Below are positions 12,045 through 24,602 of a stretch of 64,000 nucleotides of DNA, in pieces (the stretch's first letter is position 1; each line of letters begins with the position of its first letter). Both the position numbers and the translations under genes were made by a program. Below the pieces are notes generated by a model. The model searched no databases. It was not told the DNA's origin and worked only from the letters and a program-made list of their open reading frames with translations. The stretch covers positions 1,058,807 to 1,122,806 of the forward strand of contig OZ026569.1 of the NCBI GenBank assembly GCA_964020155.1, written 5' to 3'. The DNA comes from Chondrilla cf. caribensis (lineage: Eukaryota > Porifera > Demospongiae > Chondrillida > Chondrillidae).

Positions 12045-12555
12045 TGTGGCCGTCCACACGGAAAGGGTCATATTCGTGCTATGTAAACATTTGAGCACAG
12101 GGGGTGTTTAAGAATTTTTGTGCGCTTTTGTCGAATTTGCGGTTATTGGTTAATATTGTTCAAAATATATTTATCTAACCTTCAGTGGTGTGACCGTCAT
12201 GAATTGAATCTTTTTGGGCGAAAAATTTCGAATTTTCAAAATATGTACAACCGGAAATATGCCATTTTTGTAGTAATACGGAGCTATGAATGTCATTAGT
12301 GCTAGCTTCGACACACTGTTCGTGTCATGTGACAGTTAGTATACAGAATCAAGCAAGAAAATGGAAGTTGCTTGTTCTCTCGAAAGTGTAGCTCTCAAAG
12401 TTATCCATTACAAGTGCCATAACTTAAGAACGGAAACAGATATGAAGCCGCCGCTTACACTATTCAATGTAGCTGTGTCCAAGCTTTCAAATGATATCAA
12501 AAACTCGATTTCTGTCAGATGCACGAATATGACCCTTTTCGTGTGGACGGTCACA
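12045..12555. mobile_element. 511-bp TIR element with TA flanks
   Basis: TGTGGCCGTCCACACGGAAA at 12045 is mirrored by TTTTCGTGTGGACGGTCACA ending at 12555. The repeat extends inwards for about 30 bp (GGGTCATATTCGTGC). Both ends abut TA. There is no transposase, so this is a non-autonomous DNA transposon. The superfamily was not determined. Confidence 0.7.
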
Positions 12556-13435
12556 TAATAATATACCATATTAGGGAAGGATACACTGATCAAGATACAT
12601 TTGTTTATGTTATAACAATGTATACAGGTTATACTGTATGTTATTGTTTATTGATAATATACTGTAATATGCTCTACATATGTACATAGTTGTAGCCTAG
12701 TGTTGTGAGTGATATGTACAATTTATACCGCAAATATGCACATAGTCCAATACAACATACACATGTGTATATACAGTAGCAGTGTTTTTACTAATTTCCT
12801 GTCTTGTTCTCATGCAATTGGTCCTAACAAAGTAGGATAACAAGTTTCGATCTCTTCGCCATAACCATGTGGAATAATAAAATTAATACAGATATGCATA
12901 TGCCCCATCCATTTTTACACAAGTACCCAATAATATTTCATTTAAATTATAGAAAATAGGAGGGCTATTAGAAATTTTAACAGGGCAGGGCGCCCTGCTA
13001 AAATGGCCTGGAAGAAATACTGTCTCCATTAATCCGCCACTGTTCTGTCTGCCTCGTCTTTTCTATACTTACACTTGTGTGTGTAAAGAATAATGATTTG
13101 AGTAATCCACCAATTAAACAATTCAATCAACCCGTTACCTTTCATTGAATGATGGAAGAAATTTCACCGTTGGTATGTATTTATAAACCCTACTGTAGCC
13201 ACATTGCTACAGGGGGTGGTGTATTGATGATGCTGACAATGGACTAATTACATATAAGAACTGAAAAATGTCCAGAGCCCATGCACACCATGTGTTAAAC
13301 AGGATGGTGATGGACCACTTCCACAATACAGTGAATATTATGTTGATAGGTCACTTTCAGTATACTTGGGTACACTGTTGGTTAACGTGGGGTGTAGTTG
13401 AATAGGGAGTTTGGACTGTGATGTTTCCAACTGTT

Positions 13436-13575
13436 GTTGGGAAAATCTGTTCAGATTGAAGAGTGTTGAGATAGACTCCTGAAGACGACCCACAGGGTTG
13501 AAACATCCAGATGAAGAACTCTCTACACCAAACTGCGTTTCTCAACGCTTCTGAATGTAAACGGATTTTCCCAAC
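13436..13575. mobile_element. 140-bp inverted-repeat element
   Basis: GTTGGGAAAATCTGTT at the left and AACGGATTTTCCCAAC at the right form terminal repeats of about 30 bp. A related single end (GTTGGGAAAATCCATT) occurs at about 22346 in an intron of receptor A. It is likely a MITE family. Confidence 0.6.
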
Positions 13576-15425
13576 TACAGTGTGTAGTGTTGGACAATAT
13601 ATGTATGTATGCCAATTTGTAGTAATCTGCGATATCTGGATGATATCGATTTAATATTGTGTGTTGGATCAGTATCAAGATTCATAAAATTAATGATCTA
13701 TTATCGTGATATCTGACACTATGTGTACTAGGAGTAACAATCTGTAGTGTGTGTTGTAGCCTATCTAGTTGTGCTACAGCAATTGACAAAGCTAAGTACC
13801 ACTTTATCTTGCTGCCACATACTCTGTGGAAATGTTAACCATGTGAAGCCACTGTGTGAGCAACAATTACAGTTTGAGATCTAACCAAGGGAATATCGGG
13901 ATATTTGGCTATATCGAGATATTGATGGGGAGTAGTTAGTTGAATAACCCTCCAGTGGATATTGTCCAGCACTTCTAACAGCCTGTTTGCGTCACAAACG
14001 CACACATTTCTCATTGAAAACTGCACACTGCACATTCACACAGATCAGCATACGAACAGAAACTGTCCAGAGCCCATTCAGCACACCGTGTAGTAAACAG
14101 ATTGGTGTGGGTCACTTTCATTACACCTGGGTTGAAGGTACACCACAAGCACACTCATTACACATTGAAAACAGCACACCATGCATCTTCACACTTATCG
14201 GTGCACTTCCTTTTAAATGTATGATGTAATACCCTATTCCTCTTGGAATCTCTGTCTGCTTTGATGGGGTTGCTACAAGCACTGCTCCATTATCACTACT
14301 GTACTACTGCACTTGTGTGTGTGTGTGTGTGTTTGTGTGTGTGTGTACACTGTCAATACACAGAATGCTGGGACTCAACCCATACAATGCTCCGAGCGTT
14401 CGTGGTGATTGTCATTAGTGTCTGGTGCACTCCATACTTGTGTGACAAGTACTGGGTTTACTTTGTACGTATATACAAGCCTCCATCACGAGCATACTCA
14501 ACTTCCATCCCCACTGCCTTTCTCCATCCCATGTAGACCCAACCCAGTGCACAGAGAGAGCTGAACCAGCCATACAAGAGTGAAGTGTGTGTGTTTCAGG
14601 TACTCATCTGTTCTGTCACCATAGTTTGATCAAATGGTGTACATCACACACAGAGGTACAAGAAGCAGTACTATACTGGTGTGTACGTTTTGAAACAACT
14701 ACAGCTTTGTCTTGTGATTCTGAGGACAATTGGTATTGAAATTAAGTTATTATTGGTTGTTGCTATTAATTAGTTTTGTATAATTGAGGATATTTTTCTC
14801 CAAATTTATTCAAATATTTTGCTCAACTTGAGAATTATGTTCTTTTATACGTCCATGTTGTGCTTAAATCGCCATTCAATATGATTGTGCATAATTATGG
14901 CAAGGACAGACTGGAGAAGGTTTGATCTAATATGATTTCATTCCAATTGCGTTTGCATTTGATAAATTAATTTAATATATTTGCTAACTTCCTTAAATTG
15001 AAACCTTCATCTAGATCTTCTGAGGACACATACCGGTACTGAACATGTAATCACCAGTGTACGTACTCTGAATATGAACATATCAGAACACCAGAACTTA
15101 GGCACTTTTATGGTGTAAATGGTGCAATAATTATGCATGACTTTAGTAAGGATTCGATTTTGAGATCTAGACAAATTCTAGATCTATTTATATAGTAGTT
15201 AATACTGTATATTATTGCATAATTAACAAACCAATCATACAGAAGTGTATAGTATAATATTAATATTATGTAGTTATTTGTCGAATGTAACTAAAATCAT
15301 AACATACGTAAGGTATCATGATGCATGGGTGTTCTTAGATGTGGTCGGGTGTATAATTTGTGAATCCACCTCATTAATTATTCATGTGGTGTATAATTTT
15401 TCCAATAATTAGTAAGGATGTTTAC
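13576..15425. other. Stretch without a recognised gene
   Basis: Short frames only, plus a brief (TG)n at 14312-14345. A block at 14060-14130 (TCCAGAGCCCA...) resembles 13270-13310, so some local duplication is present. Nothing further can be supported. Confidence 0.4.
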
Positions 15426-15611
15426 CTTTGGAGCAAACAGTGTGGATTGAGTCATTTTACTTGTCCATGCCTTGATAATCACTTGGGCAGAATCACTCTC
15501 ACTGGATTCTGGTGTCTGTGGGATATACAGGCAATCGGAGCAAGTAACCGTTTGATCGAAACAACTCCATCCAGCTGTTTGTGGACCCGATCCACTCCAC
15601 CCAGATACGAT
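15426..15611 (-). CDS. Possible isolated exon, product unknown
   Basis: The minus-strand open segment is bounded by an acceptor-like ...ATGACACAG| and a donor AAAG|GTAAAC. It has 62 codons and contains GWSCFDQTVTCSDCLYIP. The cysteine-rich sequence reads like protein, but no neighbouring exon was joined and no family was recognised. It could be chance. Confidence 0.25.
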
Positions 15612-16040
15612 CTGTGTCATTATTGGAAGTTAATTCTGACAGAAGAGGATCCATTTCCAGCTATGGGTGTGAAAGAAGTGGGTTGAACAAGAAAAGACAT
15701 GCAAACTAGCATTTACATCCTCAAATTTGTCATTCCTATATGATCTGAATGATAGCATCATCGTCTGCAGTGTGGAATAGGCTATCAAACAATACCAAAA
15801 ATGCACATTTGACAGAAAATCACTTAAGGATCCTTTTCGCTTGCTCATACACATTATTATAATCATCACATATTAATATTATACAGATCAACAATATTAA
15901 ATAGTATAAATTTATCATTATAGTATAAACTGTTTACAAAAACAGCTGATGTATATAGCATTCACATCAGCTGAAGAGTGTCTAGGGTAAATTATTGAAA
16001 AAATGAATATATATATCAAATTATAATATATCTGGATTAA

Positions 16041-16880
16041 TCAAGAAATGGTACAATGTGCCTGACATGCCTTCTGTATCACCTGTACACCTTCACTGCT
16101 GTCATGGGGAGGGATATGGTAGTACTCAATCACGACGGGCATCTCTCTCAACTCCATGGCAGCATTGACAAACACCACACCCTCACTCTCCACAATTCCA
16201 GCATCGTCATGGACGTGACCAAACACATGAACCTTCGGACGCACTCGTTTGATAACCGTCTCTCTGAGTTGATAACTACCCCAGTGGCAGTATCCCCGGT
16301 GTACACTGTCACACACTGGACATCGTCGGCTGCCTGGACCAATGTGATGAGAGGCAAGGTCTCTCAAATTCAACGGTGGCTGGTGTGTCAACAATATGTC
16401 AATGTCGTCTGGGATTCCATCCCAGTGACCTTTCACAGTCAACTCAGAAGTTGAAAATCCCAACCCCCGGGGGAATAACTTCCCCGAAGTTGTCCACGGG
16501 GTCCCATAAAACCGTATCCCCTCCAATTCAACTCCAGAATCCCGTAGATAATGACAGTGAGGTAGGTTTCTTTGCACAGTTTCCGCTGAATGGTGCCTGA
16601 AAGCTATCTCGTGGTTACCAGGAACGAAAATTTTGTGCTTGTGCGGCTGTCTGGCAAAGAAGGCGTCCAACTCCCTCAGTCCCCACTGGTACCTGTTATC
16701 TCTGAGTCTTGTGAAGAAGTCTCCGCAATGGACGAGGATATCTCCTTAAGGAATGCCTCTCCTCTCAAATGCGGCGTTTCTTTCATGTGTATCGGAAAGA
16801 CAGACGATACGAATACATTTTGCTTCAGGGTTAGATGATTCTCCAACCTTGGTCGTCTCTGAGACCAACAAAGCTGTCAT
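16041..16880 (-). pseudogene. MPPED1/2-like metallophosphoesterase with one in-frame stop
   Basis: A single uninterrupted genomic frame from ATG 16880 to TGA 16041 gives 279 codons, close to the usual MPPED length (about 290). Calcineurin-like phosphoesterase motifs appear in order: SDTH, HCGDF, GNHEIAF, LLTHQPP and FGHVHDDAG, followed by the FVNAAM segment typical of the family. One TAA codon (16748-16746) interrupts between residues 44 and 46 (GIP*GDILVHCGDF), separating the first metal-binding motif from the rest. Without it the frame is fully conserved, so it may be a recent null allele, a sequencing error or a heterozygous variant. MPPED proteins are metal-dependent phosphodiesterases acting on cyclic nucleotides in vitro. 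The gene is intronless, so a retrocopy is possible. A GC/GT microsatellite lies upstream of the start. Confidence 0.8.
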
Positions 16881-16980
16881 CTGCGAGTCTCGCGTAGCTA
16901 GCCCAGCCCCCAATTGGAAATTGGAACTTCGTCCCGGCGAGAAAGTTGAAAGAAATTGGAGGCGAGAATGGGTCTGTGTG

Positions 16981-17055
16981 TCGCGCGCGCGCGCGCGCGC
17001 GTGTGTGTGTGTGTGTCTGTGTGTGTTCACATGTGTGTGTACATGTGTGTATATC
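16981..17055. repeat. (GC)n-(GT)n microsatellite
   Basis: GCGCGC passes into GTGTGT and then variants, 100 bp upstream of the MPPED-like start. Confidence 0.9.
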
Positions 17056-18065
17056 TTAGCATGGCATATACTTTTATTTGTAGTTTGTAAATTTTCAATA
17101 CAAATTTCTAGTTGAGTGTGATATGAAGTGTGAAAGTGACAGATTGCATGATGCACGTGGTCAGGCTTATCTCTGTGCAAGTACACCCTTGACATATTAT
17201 TAATCTGCTACTGATGTAATTCATTAGTAATGAAAAAGCATTTCAAGAGTTGATGATGTTATTATGGTCAATAATTTTTATCCTTATTTTAGGTCCCCTG
17301 GGAGCCCCTTTACTTTCTGTGTTCATAGTTGAATGTCATGTGACTTCAGTTACCCATATTTGGCATAGCTGTCTTGTGAGTATTATACATACAGTAGGTA
17401 TATATAGTAGACCGGTGGGATATGGAGTATCTATATATGAGTAGACAGAGTACAACATACGTACATGCAGGAAGCTGGTGACAGGTCTGTCTATAGCTAT
17501 AAGCTACGCGTATAGGGGTTGCATCATTTTTATCGGATAATATAAAAATCGTATGGTGGAAAGGAAAATCCTAGAACTCAAGGTTAAAGACTCACAAGAG
17601 ACATTTGCTCGTAGAGGATATTACAGATTCACACGTTATAATACGTGGTTCGCTTGTGCTCGATAGTGCATCATTTAAACGATCCGGTAGCGGTACTAAG
17701 CATAGTTACGTACTGCGTAGTTCGAATTCTCTGAAAAGAAAGAGAAGTTCCTGAATCGAAGAAGAAATCTTCCTATGAACCAAACAGCTAGGGTCATGGT
17801 AAGTCCAATGCTTTAAAGTATTGAGTAACATGGTGTATGTCTCAACACAGCTAGTGTACGTGTCAAGATAGGACCTTTGGTTACTTTTAATTATTGAACT
17901 CTTTTATTACATGCATTATTATTATTTTCATCTGAAGTTGAAGGGATAATTTAGAGTATTGAAACTTGATTTCTTTAATTATCTATCAGGCCCAGAAGAC
18001 CATGCACAATCAAAATCATCTAATTTCCTAAGCAATAGACTATTTTGTTGGTTTCAGGTTAAAAT
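17056..18065. other. Non-coding spacer
   Basis: No domain-bearing frame was found on either strand. The only notable structure is the fold-back that follows at 18066. Confidence 0.4.
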
Positions 18066-18158
18066 AGCCACTTAATATATAGGCTTCACCCACAATCATT
18101 GAAATGTGAACTGTATGCATTTCATTTATTGTGAGTGAAGCCTATATACTAAGTGGCT
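18066..18158. mobile_element. Fold-back element (about 31-bp arms)
   Basis: AGCCACTTAATATATAGGCT at the left is mirrored by its near complement ending AAGTGGCT at 18158. The loop is about 30 bp. Confidence 0.75.
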
Positions 18159-18289
18159 GGGGGGCACATAGAATGTTACTTCATGGTCTCACAGTGTAGT
18201 CTAGAAATCTATCACTTCATGACAGGGAACTGTCACAGTGGTATTGATACAATAACCTGTAAGCTACAGATGTAGCGTACATAAACGTG

Positions 18290-18615
18290 ATGGAAACACC
18301 ATTAGTCTTTCGTGTTCGTATCCCGACATAATGGACATGGTGAATGGGAGGAAGAAATATTTGGCTGGAAGTGGTGAGTGGGCAGTGAATGGTGTTGACC
18401 TGATACGAGATGGTACTACTACATCAATTAAGGCAAACACTCAAAGTCATGTCAGAGAGGCTGGATGTTACTCTCACAAGAGAACAGTTTGGAGATGGTG
18501 TACTCTACTATTCTTGTTATTCGGTATAGTACAATAGAAGCAGGAAGACCAGCAGTGATGTGGAGATTGACCCACCAGGGGAGGGATTGTACCTGTGTGG
18601 CATTGATTGTGTGTT
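18290..18615 (+). pseudogene. Decayed Ig-domain exon upstream of receptor A
   Basis: Reads MDMVNGRKKYLAGSGEWAVN and then loses frame. The same exon, with different lesions, is at 31020-31440. Comparing the two gives a conserved Ig-like core: GNTTSLSC-type strand, GSGEWAVNGVD, LDVTLTKEQFGDG. Frameshifts and stops are present in both. It is probably a lost membrane-distal Ig exon of the receptor family or the remnant of another copy. Confidence 0.55.
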
Positions 18616-18639
18616 TAATATCTACTTCCAAACCAGTTG

Positions 18640-20040
18640 CATATATATACGTATATATATATAATATATATATAATGTTGGTTTGGCTTACATCAAATTG
18701 TGCCAAAAAATCAGTATCACCATCCAGAGATTCAACTGCAACGCTATGTTAGAAACATGTTTGTGATTTGCTATTTTTTTTCTTTCTTTTTTTCTGTTAT
18801 ATCTATCTATCTATAATAATATAATAATATATATATAATATACGTATATCAAATCATGTGGCATGAATGGTACATAATATTATACATATATATAATGTCA
18901 CATGATTTGATCTTGAGGATGATATGAACGCACGCAATATATTTGGATGTATATACAGGATCAGTGATCAGTAAAGTACAGTCCACCCTGATGATATATA
19001 GTATCCCGATATGCGATCAAATTACAAAAATTCAATCAGGGTTAATAAAAGTGACAATAATTACAATGTGGTGAATTTACAAATTGAAAATCCAATGCAG
19101 TGGAGTAGGTATCAGGTTTTAAAGGAATGTCACTTGTACTTTCCCAAAATAAGGTCTGTCCGTTACCATGGTAATCTTTTGCTCACCAAACATGGTAGGA
19201 GGTGTGGGTGATGGCGTAATGCAAGACAATGAAAGAACTCATGCAATAAATATATTACCTACACATATTATACGTATTAAATTTTAATGAATGGAGGTCT
19301 CAACATATGTACAATGAAGCCAGACCCATATATGGAATGGATCCAATAGACAAGACATGCACTGTTTCTCAGAAAGGAAGTTTCATCACTCCAATGAAAG
19401 TACTATATTAATGCATACATACTGTCAAGCATGAATGGTATCATAAAAAGTGCATACAATACCATACAATATGTACCTGATACAATATACATTAAAGTAC
19501 AACCAATACAATACAATAATATTATTGTACGTACAGTATGATGTAAAAAGGCCACTAGTTGCTGTAGCACATCACAGTACATACAGTACAGTATTGTATA
19601 CAGTGCATACAGTACATACAGTACAGTATTATACAGTACAGTATTATACAGTACATACATTTCATACAGTAAGGAACAATCATATATATGTACGTACGTT
19701 AAATGTACATTCAGCACAGTACAGTACATTAGGTATTACACAGTACGTATAGTAAATACAACATTGTATATTATGTATAATACATACAGTAAATGCACAT
19801 TCAATATAGTACCGAACATATTGTACATGCAGTACACACAGTACATACAGTGAATGCACAAACATACTGTACAGTGCAGTACTTACGCTGCATTACACAC
19901 ATACAGTAGATGATACTACATTGTGCACCTTCTGTAGGTACATACAGTATGCATGAACATTGATAGCAGAGACATTCAGTCTGCTACAAAACACCTTACT
20001 CTGCTGAAATGGAAAACAACTGGTTGGTAATGCATTCTCG
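18640..20040. repeat. AT-rich spacer with TACAGTACATA-type satellite
   Basis: TATA-rich runs lie at 18640-18675 and 18825-18895. From about 19480 to 19890 the sequence is a degenerate tandem array of CAGTACATA/CAGTACAGTATT units. The segment 18895-18965 (TTGATCTTGAGGATGA) recurs at about 31515, downstream of the second Ig relic. No gene is seen. Confidence 0.6.
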
Positions 20041-20045
20041 CTAAC

Positions 20046-20270
20046 CTGATGGTTCGAGGTCCAGATGGAGGTGGTGGAGGGATTGGAAGAGAGAGGAGTA
20101 CACAAGAGGGTCCCGGGAATTCACAAGGTGGTAAACCTCACACGATGTTCGAAGTGCGGGATTGTCATGCATGTCTCTGGTGACACCTGAGTATTGCAAG
20201 AGGAATGGAACAAACAGGGATAAAACTGTGTTTAGATAGTCATTGAGCACAGGAGAAACCAATATGGCAA
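20046..20270 (-). CDS. Possible isolated exon, product unknown
   Basis: The minus strand is open between acceptor-like CTTGCAG (about 20270) and donor CATCAG|GTTAGC (about 20046). It encodes DMHDNPALRTSCEVYHLVNS and a hydrophobic N-terminal part. It reads like protein, but no adjacent exon was joined. It lies head to head with receptor A. Confidence 0.25.
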
Positions 20271-20710
20271 TGACTGCAAGTACATATAGAGACATATCTG
20301 TAATTTGACGTCTATATACAATCGAACACTATGATGCTGAAAAACATCTCTACAATACAATTCAATACTTCAATAATCCAACACTATTAAAATGTTACAT
20401 CATTACAACCTAATGCTATTATAACACATCTCTGTAATCCAACATTATCAAAATGTTACATCTCAGAGTCTATAATTCGACCACATTCCGGGACATGGCA
20501 ATATTATAGATTACAGTGAAATTCTTTTAATCTTATACAATTTCATCTGCTGTCATTCGCATCATGATTACACTCTATAGAGAGACTGTATTGCAAATGC
20601 AAATTAACGATCGATGTCGATGATACACAAAATTGATATCAATTACTGGAACACGCACTCGCTAATGGACGTACTTCAGTTTTCTGACGAAACTGAAAGG
20701 TACAGCTTTA

Positions 20711-20823
20711 CAGGGTTTTCCCCTTGAATAAATGGCCGCCCGGTGAGAGCATACTATCCTGATAATCCATCGATGGTGCAAGAAGTGCGCGTCTTTCTCA
20801 ATTATCGTGTTCAATGTTAGACA
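20711..20823 (+). promoter_or_regulatory. Conserved 5' block of receptor A
   Basis: CAGGGTTTTCCCCTTGAATA, AAATGGCCGCCC and a GCGCGTCTTTCTCAATTATC segment precede the signal exon. The same ordered blocks precede B (26116-26235) and C (32453-32572). AAATGGCCGCC resembles the YY1-type ATGGC core used near animal start sites. This is a candidate core promoter and 5' UTR, by conservation only. Confidence 0.5.
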
Positions 20824-23800
20824 ATGATATCATATCCTTGCTTATATTTGACCTATTTATTTGTTCTCTCGAGTATTGAGGGATTAGGTGAGTGGTTTTC
20901 TAAAAGATCGAGTCATATAGAAAACCTATCCAAATATCGATAGATCTTCCGGTTTATAATAGGTAGATAGGTACATAGGCCGTGGTTTGGGGAACTGGGA
21001 TATCCCAAATGTTAACCACCATGCACCATTTAGCTGTTTATTTACTTTATATAATATTATACTGGCCAGGTGGGTAACAATCCAGCTACAAGTCGTCCTG
21101 TGCACGAATCAACTATCTTTGGCTAATTGTGATTATGTGGACTCTGATTTTGACCAGTAGGTAGCTGTGTTGTGGTGGCACTGTGGATGTTCCTGTAATG
21201 GTGTTTCTCCTCTACCCACTAGCCACAGCTCAGCTATCCCTCTCAACTCCCACTGGTGGTGTTCAATGTTATGGCAGACCAGTCACCTTGGTGTGTACAC
21301 ATCCTGTGCTACCTCAAGAACCAGAGCATCCACAAGCTGATGTCACTTGGAGGAGAGATGGTACAGCTATATCCACTGTTGGTCTTGGACGAACTAAACT
21401 CAACTCCCCAACAACCAGACTGCAGTTCACTTTTACTGAGGACACTACTGGAAACTACACTTGTTTTCTAGTGAATGCTGTTCGAGGTGGAGCAGATGAG
21501 AGTAACAGTGTATCAGTGAGACCACTTGGTGAGTCATTACAACCAGTTTAAAATCATTATACTTGAATAACGCATGTGTAGCATTTCGTGACTAATCCTG
21601 GCAACCAAATGCATGGAATCTATGTATCCATATTGCTAGTTATTATTGTGTACTTTTTGATTGTGTATACAGCAGACCTGACCCCACCTCTCATCACAAA
21701 CATGGACCCTCTGGAGTCCTCCATCACTGTTGAATGGACCCCCCAACCCTGTGCTGTGAGGTACAGAGTATCCTGGATGTACACCAATGATGATGGTACT
21801 ACTACTACTGGTAGTGGAGTCTCTGACCAAGTCACCAACTACACTATCCCAAACAGTGTACAAGGAGTGTATACTGTGTCAGTCCAAGCTGTTGATGGTG
21901 TGGGTAATGTAGGACCAGCAACTAGTGAAGTAGTGAGGTCCAGTGAGTAGACTAACTCCACACTCTGTGTCTTGATGATAGTGATATGATCAATTCTTCT
22001 TTCTGTAGCCTACCCTCAACCCACTGCTGATGCTCCTCCTTGTGAGGACAGGTCACTTGTTCTGACATGTCTAGTCAGTGGACTACACAATGATAGGAGA
22101 TCACATTTCATCTGGTTTAATCAAAATGGCCCACTTGATAACTCTGATCAGTACTCTATCACTGGTGACCAGTTAATGATAGCTAACGTCAGTGCTATCA
22201 GTGATGGGAAGGATAAAGCTATCCAATGTAGCAAAGTTTTGAATAATGGCATAGTAGTGACAGGAGTCAATTATCATGTGGAACCACTTGGTATGTACTG
22301 TAAGGTTGTAAATAATATGTACATAATATAAGATGTGTATGTTGTTGGGAAAATCCATTTGGATTTGGGATCCTTGAGAAACCCAGTCTGTTGAAGAGTA
22401 TACGTAGTTCTTCATCAAGATGTGTAAAATAATACCTGTGTACATGCAGTAAATATTGTATTTTGAATTCACCTATTTCTTCCCTTCCACCTCGCCAGCT
22501 CACCCAGGTCCTCCTGTAGTGACTGTGACGACAACCGATTCTAGTATCCTTTTAATATGGAGCACTACACTACATTGTTTTGAGTCTGAAATGTTCACCT
22601 TTGTTGTAATTTGGAATGAGATTGGTAGTGCCACCAGTACCAATGTGACCACCTCCTCCTCTCCATACACCATCAGTGGACTCAAACCTGGTACCTCTTA
22701 TCAGATTAGTGTACAGGGTGTGGGTGGATCGGGAGTGGTCAGTGGAACAAGAGTACTTTCTGTTCGGACATCTGGTAAGTGTTATCCGATTGTGTGTCTT
22801 TCATTAACAGCTACTATTAGATAGAGTGATATATGCTACCCCAACTGCAGCAAAGTGAAGTACTACATGTATCCCTTTGTAAGTAAGAGTAAATGTATGC
22901 CGGTAGATTGGAGTGCATTCTTTTTCCAATCAGTTACAGTGAATACTCGTTAAACTGCTGCAATTCATTATCAAAAAATATGATTGGTTAACGAGTTTGC
23001 TGGATTAACTGGATGCTCATTGGTGCTTGTGCATTGTATTTTTACTGGGAAATTGTGGCAGATTAAAAGGTTTGGCAGATAAAGCGGTGGCAGATTAACA
23101 AGAATTCACTGTATTTGAAATTTATAACAGAATGATGATTGAATGTTTTTGCCAATTGTGAAATTTCCATTCTGTTTTCTTCCTCTTTGATCCCCCATAC
23201 AGATTCTGTATCTACTTCGTCTCCTGATACAAGTACGTAAGTACATGTGAATTTCCCACACCAATATACATGCATCCAGTGTGCGTTAACATGTACTTCT
23301 GCTTTCTTCTGCAGTTACCATCACATTGTCCACAGGTCTCATTGCTGGTATTGTGGTAGTCTGTGTTGTTGTCATTTTACTGACATTTGTAGCTGGTTGT
23401 GGAGGTGGGGTAATAGCACATGTTGCTTACATGAAGAAATCTGAACAGTCAACAGGTTTGTGGTGCGTTGTTTGTGCTTGTATGAAGGAGGGTTATTGTT
23501 GACAGAATTATTTTGACAATAGTATTTCAGTATAGCTTCAGGCCAGTCACTTCCTGTCTCCTCTGTTCCCATGGTTACACGTTCAGTATAAAGGTTATGC
23601 ATTTACGTCTCATTTGATTAGACTGGGGGGTAAGTGACGATTGTATCAGCAGAGAAAACTCAATTTCCCAATATTTTAATCATCACTATGACATGACAGT
23701 TGAATGCACAGACATGAATAACTTAGAATGGAGTTTCATAACATTATAACTAGCTAGACTCTCTCCTGTCTCTCGTTTCCACAATCACATCAGATTCTAT

Positions 23801-24602
23801 ATGTAGTACGTATGCACAGTTGTGTGCTTTGAAGTTCATCACATAATACAGTACATATTGTAGGATATCATGATATGTGAAATAACGTAATTTCTCCAGG
23901 TTTTGTGGGACCTTACGTATATATTTTCCCTAATTTTGCAACAGCTGTGAATTTATGAACTCTTCATTCGTGAATACCTTCTCCTCCCAAAGACACCAGC
24001 TGCAGAAATTCATCCTTTCACGAAAATGCAAATTTCACCCAGTTGTAGATTCACAAAATATACATCCAACAATCCCATGATAATTAGAGCAAGTATACAA
24101 TATATTTAGTACTCGGCTAGTTATTTGGAAGTTGTTGATTGGTGGTTAATAATGATGCGTAGTCACTATTTGTTTACTAGTAGCTTACTCACCAATCCCT
24201 ACCTGCACACTACAGGGCACACTGTTGGAATCTCACAAATGCATACGATTACTAAGTCTCACCTTAAGATGTGAACAATTATTTCACTCTGTATACGTAT
24301 ACATGTGTACACACTACACACTGCATGTTAAGTGCCATACTGGTGTTAGTGTCATTAAGGTATGCACAGTACGTATACATGTACACAAGTACATACATGC
24401 ATACTTGAGTACATGTTCTGTATGTCTGCTCACTACAGGATCTACTGAAGGTACAGTTGATGAAGATAAGCAGCATTTTCCCATTCCTTCATACATGAAT
24501 GTAGAACTGGATGATGGAAGCGTTCCCATGACAACCAACCCTAGTTATGGACAGGTTGAAAGGCAACATGATCACCACAGGCCTGTTTATGGGAACTTGT
24601 GA
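20824..24602 (+). CDS. Receptor A: signal-Ig-FN3-Ig-FN3-TM-tyrosine tail, 8 exons
   Basis: Exons 20824-20887, 21223-21528, 21673-21942, 22009-22290, 22499-22774, 23203-23232, 23315-23455, 24439-24602. They total 1533 nt, all junctions are phase 1, and about 510 residues are predicted. Exon 1 is a signal peptide (MISYPCLYLTYLFVLSSIEG). Exon 2 is Ig-like (VTLVC...WRRDG...GNYTC). Exon 3 is FN3-like (DLTPP...ITVEW...YTVSVQAVDG). Exon 4 is a second Ig (LVLTCLVSG...FIWF...IQCS). Exon 5 is FN3 (PGPPVVTV...YTISGLKPGTSYQISV). Exon 6 is a 10-codon stalk. Exon 7 is a membrane helix (GIVVVCVVVILLTFVAG). Exon 8 is a 54-residue tail with PSYMNVEL, NPSYGQV and PVYGNL. YxN motifs bind Grb2-type SH2 domains and NPxY binds PTB domains in animals, so signalling through tyrosine phosphorylation is a fair inference. 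The ligand is unknown. There is no kinase domain. Confidence 0.85.
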
